This document shows positions 57,698 through 64,000 of a stretch of 64,000 nt of DNA, in pieces (positions within the stretch are counted from its first letter, which is position 1; each line of letters begins with the position of its first letter). The stretch comes from Limnanthes douglasii subsp. nivea (Eukaryota > Streptophyta > Magnoliopsida > Brassicales > Limnanthaceae), in the NCBI GenBank assembly GCA_036936605.1, contig JAUPFV010000002.1, forward strand, positions 333,907,215 through 333,971,214, in the 5' to 3' direction. The position numbers were made by a program, and so were the translations under genes. A model generated the notes under the pieces. The model was given only the letters and a program-made list of their open reading frames with translations. It made no database searches and was not told the origin of the DNA.

Positions 57698-60327
57698 TTA
57701 TCAACCGAGGAGTTTGTGGGCACTCCGCGCCTCGCATTTTTCTTTGATCGTTTGCTTTGTAATTTTTGCCATGGAACGGTTGATGGATCATCTGCGTTGC
57801 TGGTGAAAGTTATGGTTTCATATTTGTCTTGCGGTTGGTCAAATATGGGTTCCTGGTCATTAACATAAGTCATCGGTGTGTCAACTAGGGGGCTGATTCG
57901 GCTAGGCAAGTAGTCGGTATTATTTGAACGAACGTGTTCTTTATTGGTGTTGTTCATCTCTTCTCCAATAAAAGGGGTGGGAATTTCAGATGATCTGGGG
58001 CGTGCGATGGGTTTAACGGTGACTTTCGAGATGGTGTAGAAGTGATAGGATTACCTCTAGGGCCTCTTGTTATGTCACTTGCGTTCTTGCGTAGGTTTTG
58101 AGCTGCTCGGGATGGTCGTGTCGAGGTTTCTTTCTGCTTCTCGCTGATTTTAGTTTTACCCTGCTCTGTAGATGGACAAGTAGAGTGATTGTGTCCAAAT
58201 TTCTGACACACATAGCAAAACAGTGGGTAATTTTCGTATATAACATATTGAGTATATCACCTACCACAGGGAAGCCTCACACCAAAACTCGTAATTGGTT
58301 TTTTACTAACATCAATTTCTACTAGAATTCTAGCATACTTCATCCGAGTCTTTTTGCATGTAAATTGATCAGTAAAGAGAGGCGTACCAATCTTTGAAGA
58401 AATCTTACTTAAACTTGTTTCACTCCAAATGCTGAGAAGGACATCATTTAGCACTATCCATGTTGGAATTGTTGTGAACATATCATCTGTCAGCATGACA
58501 TCTTTATCAATTCTTTTAAGCATAAGAGTTTTACCGTAAGTAATGTAGGGTCCGTTAGCTAGTACATGGAGCAGATCTGATTCAGTGAGGAATTTAAAAA
58601 CCGTCCATTCTTTTCCATACGGCTGAGTTTTGCAATTTACACCCCATCTTTTGACAATAGTATCAAGAGCAATTTTCCCCGGGAACTTACCGGTGAAGCA
58701 TCCGATAAGACAATGGCCCCAACTTTCGATGAACGGAACTTCATCTGCCGGATCAAGGATGATATCTCCATCATCTGAAGGTGGAGGGATGAATTGGAGC
58801 TTGAGGGCTTTTGAAGCTAAACGAGAACCTTGGAGTAAGCTGGAGAGTGATTTAGTAGGAATGTCGGAAGAAGGAGTTTGTGTTGTAGGAATGGCGGAAG
58901 GATTATGAGCATTCTTATATAATGGATCCCTCTGCTCTACATTACTAGCATTATATGCTGTTGGTCCATTATTTCCATTTCCGTTACTGCTTTGAAATGG
59001 ATTAAATGTTGCTTCTCCATTTCAAATTACCTTCTTTACTGATATTATTAGCTCTGACGTTACTTGTTTGAAAATAAGAAATTGATTAAATGGATTAAAT
59101 GTTGCTTCTCCTTTGCGTTGTGCATTTAATGGGTCTGATTATTTACTACCATTACAGGAGTTACTTACCTTTCCGGCGTTCTTTTGAAGAGAACCGTTTC
59201 TTTCTTTATGCGCTTTATAAGAATTAAAGTCATTTCCATTTGAATTCAAATTCAAACTTCTTTTATTTGAATTCAAATTTATTGAATTGTTATCTTTTCC
59301 TCCATGCACATCATCAAAGGTTATATTAGTTTTAAATTGAGTTGTTCTCTTTCCATAAATATTCTCGTTCACATTTTTAAAAGCATTAAGTGAACCGTTA
59401 CCTTCCAATGCAGTTTCCTTTTCTACCATAATTGAACTGTTACCTTCATTCTTTTCTGATTCAAATTTTCTTTATTTACATTAATTCCTTTTTCTTGTCC
59501 ATTTAAACTGCTATCATTAAGAGATTATTAGGATTAATGAGATTTTCTTTATTTACATTAATTCCTTTTTCTCGTCCATTTAAACTGCTATCATTAAGAG
59601 ATTATTAGGATTAATGATATTCTCCAAAGTTGAATGCAACTTAAATGCGCCGGCGAATTTCGTCCGTTACAGAACCCACTTAAATGCGCCGGCGAATTTT
59701 CGTGAACGTCGGTAGCAACATTCCGATCACCGAAAAAGGTTCTGTTTACAGATTTTGTTACCTCTTTCAATGGAGAGTTCGCCACAATACTTTGATTTGC
59801 CAAGAACGGTTCCGAAGACAGATCTGCAGGCGTCAGAGCTAGTTAACGAACACCAGTAGCAGCAGTCGCCGAAGAAAAAAAATCGAAACCAGTAGAAACA
59901 GCAATTTGTTCGTCGGAGGCAGTTAAAAGTAGTTTTCCCGTTTCACGAACGGCAATGATGTTTCGATCTTTATTCGTATCCTCTTGTTCATCGCTTAGTT
60001 CTCGTTCATCATCACAAGTATAGCATTGAACAACATTTATCTAGTCACCGATGGATCGAACGGAACTAAAGCGTTAGGAGAAGCAATAACACAATCTACA
60101 CTCATACCGGAAATTTTAGAAGAAGCACTCCGTCTTCTCTTGAGTACAGATTTCTTCTCGCCGGCCGGAACTTCCTGAACATTAACTTTTGCTAGATCCT
60201 CCAATGAAGAAATTAGAGATCGAACAACATTCTTACCAGAAACTTTTGAATCACTTCGTCTTTGAACATTTTCTGTCTTCTTACGAACCAGAACTCTCTC
60301 AATATTATCTTGTGCTGAATCTTCCAT
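57694..60327 (-). pseudogene. LINE A ORF1 (DUF4283-type RNA-binding protein with CCHC knuckle)
   Basis: The N-terminus (60037-60327) is charged and of unknown fold. A variable Asn/Ser-rich region (58900-59830) contains a 77-bp tandem duplication. The DUF4283-like domain lies at about 58257-58720, with FIESWGHCLIGCFTGKFPG, GKEWTVFKFLTESD, then SIWSETSLSKISSKIG and KYARILVEIDVSK. The knuckle follows at about 58195 (FAMCVRNLDT / MCQKFGHNHSTC). The last part (57694-57957) ends with a TGA that overlaps the ATG of ORF2 as ATGA. Several frameshifts break the gene. ORF1 proteins bind element RNA. Confidence 0.78.
59465..59618. repeat. 77-bp tandem duplication in LINE A ORF1
   Basis: Copies at 59465-59541 and 59542-59618 are nearly identical (CTTGTCC versus CTCGTCC). 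A second, shorter duplication of a CTTAAATGCGCCGGCGAATTT word is at about 59640-59705. Confidence 0.9.
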
Positions 60328-60329
60328 TT

Positions 60330-60620
60330 AAATTAGAAAAATTGATAATAATCATTCCAGCTTATAATATGAATGGAATCTGGATTAATCTACCGTAAGG
60401 TCGTCTGATTCACCAAAAGCATAAATCGTCGAGAAAAGCTTTGTTTATTTTTGGAGAAGATGTATGATTGGGAAGAAACAGTAGTGATTAGTGTAAAATC
60501 AAGAAGAAAATTAGGTTGAGAAAAGAGGAAGAGAGAAAGTCGGGTGAAAAGGCGTCTAGAAAGGAGACAACGTGTTTTCTTTCTAGAGAGAGAAACTTCC
60601 TTCTAACTTTTTCCGAGAAA
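60330..60620 (-). other. Leader of LINE A
   Basis: On the minus strand the segment upstream of the ORF1 ATG is C/T-rich (for example TTTCTCTCTCTAGAAAG), as expected for a plant LINE leader, but the real 5' end was not identified. Confidence 0.4.
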
Positions 60621-61299
60621 GATATTTGATATATATTGTGAGACAAAGTGACTAATTTAACTTATTCTATCTATATATATATAATTTAATAAATATTTAT
60701 TCAATTAATGCAACTAATAGATTATTTCACTTTTATTAATTAAATTAATTAAAAATCAATTGTATTTGTACATTTCTATCTTTCTACGTTTTCTTCGTTC
60801 AAAATTAAAAAAGTTCATAAAAAATTTGATAAAAAACTTAGTTTTACTTTATAGAATTCGAATCCTGATAAAGCGAGCGTTCGGTCGAATGGCCATAACG
60901 AGGAAGCTGAGGAGTTTCCATTCGTATTAGAGAGGCGTGTGGTGACGCAGGTGTGATAAGATAGTTTCGACACATGGTGGTGGAGGATAAATTTATGATA
61001 AGACTGGCGGATAAATTTATAAAAAGACTTGACGATAGGGAGAGCTTTGTTTAATTTTGTCCATTCACCCACTTCTTTTCTACTAGTCTAAGAACATATT
61101 AAAATTCTAAACAATACGCATTGGGTTTATTTGTATTTAGTGCAAGTGTCGCGTGATTGCAACATTAATATAGTACAATGGTAAAACTTTAAATAAGTAG
61201 GACAGAAAGAGTTAAATGTAACCTTATTTAATTAATTAATGATCCGATACATAGATGATATGAGCATCAGATTGAAGGAGAATAGTTAGTAGATATTTA
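60621..61299. other. Spacer between the two head-to-head LINEs
   Basis: AT-rich sequence without recognised gene, RNA or repeat. Confidence 0.45.
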
Positions 61300-61643
61300 A
61301 GTATAACTGAAAAAAAGAGCTTTCGTTCCAAGAAGTCATTTCTTCCTCTTTCTTCGCCGTCTCTTCGCCGGAGTTTAGGTCGTCTGTTGGTTTGATTTGG
61401 CCGTCTCTGGTTTAATTCTCTCTTTTCCTCCTTCAGTTTTATCATCTCTTCTCGTCTCCGATTCTATCTCTGTTCTTCAGATTTTCGTAGGATCGTTTTG
61501 TGTTTAAAGAAGCAGTCTCTGCTTCGGCTCTGTTTTTCGAATCCTGTCTGTTGCTCAGGCATTTCTGGGTTTCTCTTGTCTGTTGAATTCGTTATTATGG
61601 TCTGCAAGGAAACAGAGGATTTTCATTGTAAGACTTCGCTGAT

Positions 61644-63006
61644 ATGGATCTTTCCAATGAAGAGTTTCCGGCTCTTCGTCCGGTGTCCGGTATTCCTAAT
61701 CAGGTGAGTAAGAAATTCGTTGAGTTGTTCAAGCCAGGTGATAACGCAGAATCTTTAAAGCCAGAGTTTATAAACAAAACAGAGCATCACTTCTCTGTTC
61801 AGTTTAGTGAGAAGGATAAACAGAGACTGTTAAAGAATTCAAGAACGACGTTAATTGGTAAGTTTAGTACTGGAATTCCGAAGAAGCAGAAGTTAGATGC
61901 ATTCTTGGATAATTTGAAATTTCGTGGTTCATTTTGGTACAAGGTCTGGGATTCTCACCACATCTTCTTCGAGTTCGACTTGAAGGAAGATGTGGCAAAG
62001 CTCTGGTCTCGTAACGTATGGCGATTCGATGATATGGTGATGCGGGTTCTGAGATGGCGGCAAGATTTCAATAAGAAAATAGAAGATCCAACTATTTTGT
62101 TGTGGGTCAGATTTGAGCGTCTGCCTGAATGCCTGTTAGATTATTCTTTGATTCATGCAATAGCCTCTGCTATTGGGCCTGTGTATAAGGTCGTTGTGCC
62201 TAATGAGAACCGTGCGCATGCTATTGTGTTATGCTCAGGTTGTAGTGGATATTTCGAAGACTCTGCAAAGACAAATGTGGATTGGGTTCAGGGTTAACGA
62301 TGGTTACTGGGTATCCATTAGCTATAAGAATGTTCCTCTGTATTGCACTAACTGTTATCATATAGGGCATTCTCACTCTGTTTGTAAGAAGGTTAAGGTT
62401 CGAATGGACTTGGGAAAGAAAGTGGTTCAGGCTGATAGTCAGGATGATGGCAAGAACATAGGTGATATGGTTGATAATGTTGTGGTTAGTGAGAAAGCGG
62501 AGGAAAAGGTTCCGTCTGTTGCTATGGAGGTTTCTAAAGAAACTCTTAAGGTGTATAAAAGGAAATTGAAGTCAATTGTTTTGCAAAAAGATTTGGATGA
62601 TGGATTGAAGGAAAGTAATAAAGAGGAAACTCATTCAAATGTTAATTTTGATAATATTGAACATCAGAATTCTGTTATTGGTATTCAAGATACAAGTAAT
62701 GATACTAGCAATGATGTTATTGAAGCCTTAAAAAAGATTGAAGAAATTACATATGTTGAAGAGGATTCTTATGATACAAATATAATGATTAATAATAAGT
62801 TGAAGCAATGTGATTCTCCAGATCCTAATAGGGGCAGCTGCTCTCCTTCTCCAAGGAACTCTCCACAGAATAGCTTCAGTGAGATTATCTCTTCTAGATT
62901 GAAATCTGCAAAGAAAAGAAGATCAAAGGAAAGGTTAAGAATCAAGTCTCTTGATTTAGGAGGCAAAGCTTACAAATCTTACTCTGAAAATGATCAGAGT
63001 GATTAA
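61644..63006 (+). pseudogene. LINE B ORF1 (DUF4283-type protein with CCHC knuckle)
   Basis: The start MDLSNEEFPALRPVS is at 61644. Residues about 50-215 form the DUF4283-like domain (RTTLIGKFSTG, WDSHHIFFEFDLKEDV, PTILLWVRFERLPECLL, IASAIGPV). A one-base frameshift near 62235 moves the reading to the frame that gives DISKTLQRQMWIGFRVNDGY and the knuckle CTNCYHIGHSHSVC at about 62340. A long acidic and Lys-rich tail follows, with SPDPNRGSCSPSPRNSPQNS, ending at 63006. Its last codons overlap ORF2 by 17 bp. It probably binds element RNA in the cytoplasm; without the shift it would be about 453 residues. Confidence 0.85.
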
Positions 63007-64000
63007 TTGGAATGCTCGAGGGGTGTCTAATAAACCCACCTTGAGAAGGCTTAAATCAATTAAAATTACTGAAAATATCAAAGGCATAGTGATTCAAGAA
63101 CCTATGTCTAAAGGTGATAGGATTAAAGCTGTTGCTGAGGTTCTGGGTTTTGATAACTATGTTGCTAATATATCTGATAAGTTGTGGATTTTTTGAGTTT
63201 CTGAGGTTAACATTAAGGTCATTCTTAATGCTGAGCAATGTATTCACATGGAATGGGAGTATCCTAATATAAATGAGATGATCTATGTTAGTGCTGTTTA
63301 TGCTAAATGCAATAGATTACAAAGGGTGGAGCTCTGGAACTGTCTTAAAGCTATCTGTGTTAATGCAAGGCCTTGGCTTTGTGTTGGAGACTTTAACATT
63401 ATTTCTGTTCATGATGAGCAATTGGGTTGTGTTACTTCTAGTCAATCTAGCATGAATGATTTTAATGAGGTGATCAGATGCTGTAATTTACATGATGCTG
63501 GTTTTTGTGGTTCTAAGTTCACTTGGGCAAGAGGAAACAAATGGCGTAGGCTGGACAGGGCTCTTGTTAATGATAAATGGGTGGAGTTGTTTTCTGAAAC
63601 TCAGGTTTTACACATGGCCAGAACTTGTTCTGACCATGCACCTCTATTGATTATTGCTAATACTAACAATGATATTAATAATGTTAACAGGAAAAAGAGT
63701 TTTAGATTCCTTAACTTTTGGTGTAATGATGATTCTTTTTTTTAGTATTGTGAAGCAGGATTGGAGTCAGCCTCTGATTAGTCATCCTAGCAAGACTTTT
63801 TGGTATAAGCTTAGAAGGTTGAAGGGTTGTCTTAAGATATGGAGCAAAGAAAAGTTTGGAAATATTTTTGATAGTGTTAAGGAAGCAGATTGTAGGGTCA
63901 AGGCTATGGAAATTCTACATAATTCTAATAATGATTCGCAGTCTGCTTCTAATTTAGCTATGGCTAATGCATTGTACCTAAAGGCTCTAAGGAATGAGGA
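62990..64000 (+). pseudogene. LINE B ORF2, endonuclease part, window-truncated
   Basis: The frame opens MIRVINWNARGVSNKPTLRR at 62990. It has the endonuclease set: WNARG, IQEPM (Glu), VGDFNII (Asp/Asn), KFTWARGNKWRRLDRAL and TCSDHAPLLI (Asp/His). An in-frame TGA at 63194-63196 follows LWIF, where Trp is usual. A one-base excess in the T run at 63736-63743 shifts the frame at 63745, after which the reading is FSIVKQDWSQPLISHPSKTF and KLRRLKGCLKIWSKE, as in other plant LINEs. RT and RNase H would lie beyond 64000. It overlaps ORF1 by 17 bp. Confidence 0.87.

Larger units (their letters stand above)
57190..60620 (-). mobile_element. L1-like LINE A, 3'-truncated
   Basis: A minus-strand non-LTR retrotransposon with a 5' leader (about 60330-60620), ORF1 (57694-60327) and only the first part of ORF2 (about 57250-57697). 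It ends at the copia gag at about 57180, so reverse transcriptase is missing. ORF1 has several stops and frameshifts. It belongs to another family than LINE B. Confidence 0.82.
61300..64000 (+). mobile_element. L1-like LINE B, continues beyond the window
   Basis: A plus-strand LINE with a C/T-rich leader (about 61300-61640), ORF1 (61644-63006, one frameshift) and ORF2 (from 62990, open at the window end). The coding regions have few lesions: one frameshift in ORF1, one stop and one homopolymer shift in the visible part of ORF2, so it is younger or better kept than LINE A. Its 5' end was not fixed and its RT lies outside the window. Confidence 0.85.

Overview
The window looks like nuclear DNA from a flowering plant, probably a eudicot: AT-rich, dominated by nested Ty1/copia, Ty3/gypsy (Tat type) and L1-like LINE elements, with GT-AG introns and one small host gene of a plant-specific family (PLAT). 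I see no bacterial operon, rRNA, tRNA or CRISPR array. The species cannot be named from the sequence alone.

Layout. 1-1.1 kb: nothing recognised. 1129-2747: a compact, apparently young LTR element that carries only an intact gag gene (TR-GAG type; 277-bp LTRs differing at one base, perfect 5-bp target duplication). 5.1-7.9 kb: a decayed minus-strand copia element, ending in an inverted repeat built from copia tails (7951-8338). 8705-8813: a pure AT microsatellite. About 9.8-25.4 kb: a decayed plus-strand copia element with an internal gag-integrase duplication, split by a 9.6-kb Tat gypsy element (E1, 14554-24173). 25.4-30.4 kb: mostly non-coding, with a diverged pair of ~300-bp direct repeats and an LRR receptor-kinase fragment. 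30541-31246: a two-exon PLAT-domain gene, the only credible host gene. 31548-40993: Tat element E2. 41.3-43.4 kb: copia pieces. 43.6-51.4 kb: Tat element E3, inserted in the gag of a further Tat element, E4 (to 53332). 55.2-57.2 kb: copia remnant. 57.2-60.6 kb (minus) and 61.3 kb to the window end (plus): two LINEs of different families, placed head to head.

The most interesting system is shared by the three long Tat elements. Each carries gag, protease, reverse transcriptase, a decayed gypsy-type RNase H, a second archaeal-type RNase H and integrase on the minus strand. Each also carries, on the opposite strand next to the 3' LTR, an extra gene with a Transposase_28-like domain, a long coiled coil and an acidic tail. 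In E1 and E2 this gene has its own TATA-like box; in E2 and E3 it has an intron whose removal keeps the frame. All three elements also share an in-frame UAG-CAG codon pair exactly at the protease/RT junction (E3 matches the UAG-CAR-YYA leaky-stop context), and a 15-bp block just downstream of pol. E2 lacks the integrase core. E2 and E3 carry unrelated tandem repeats (34 bp and about 50 bp units) in the same spacer. All three are mutated copies, so these are inferences about the ancestral family, not about present activity.
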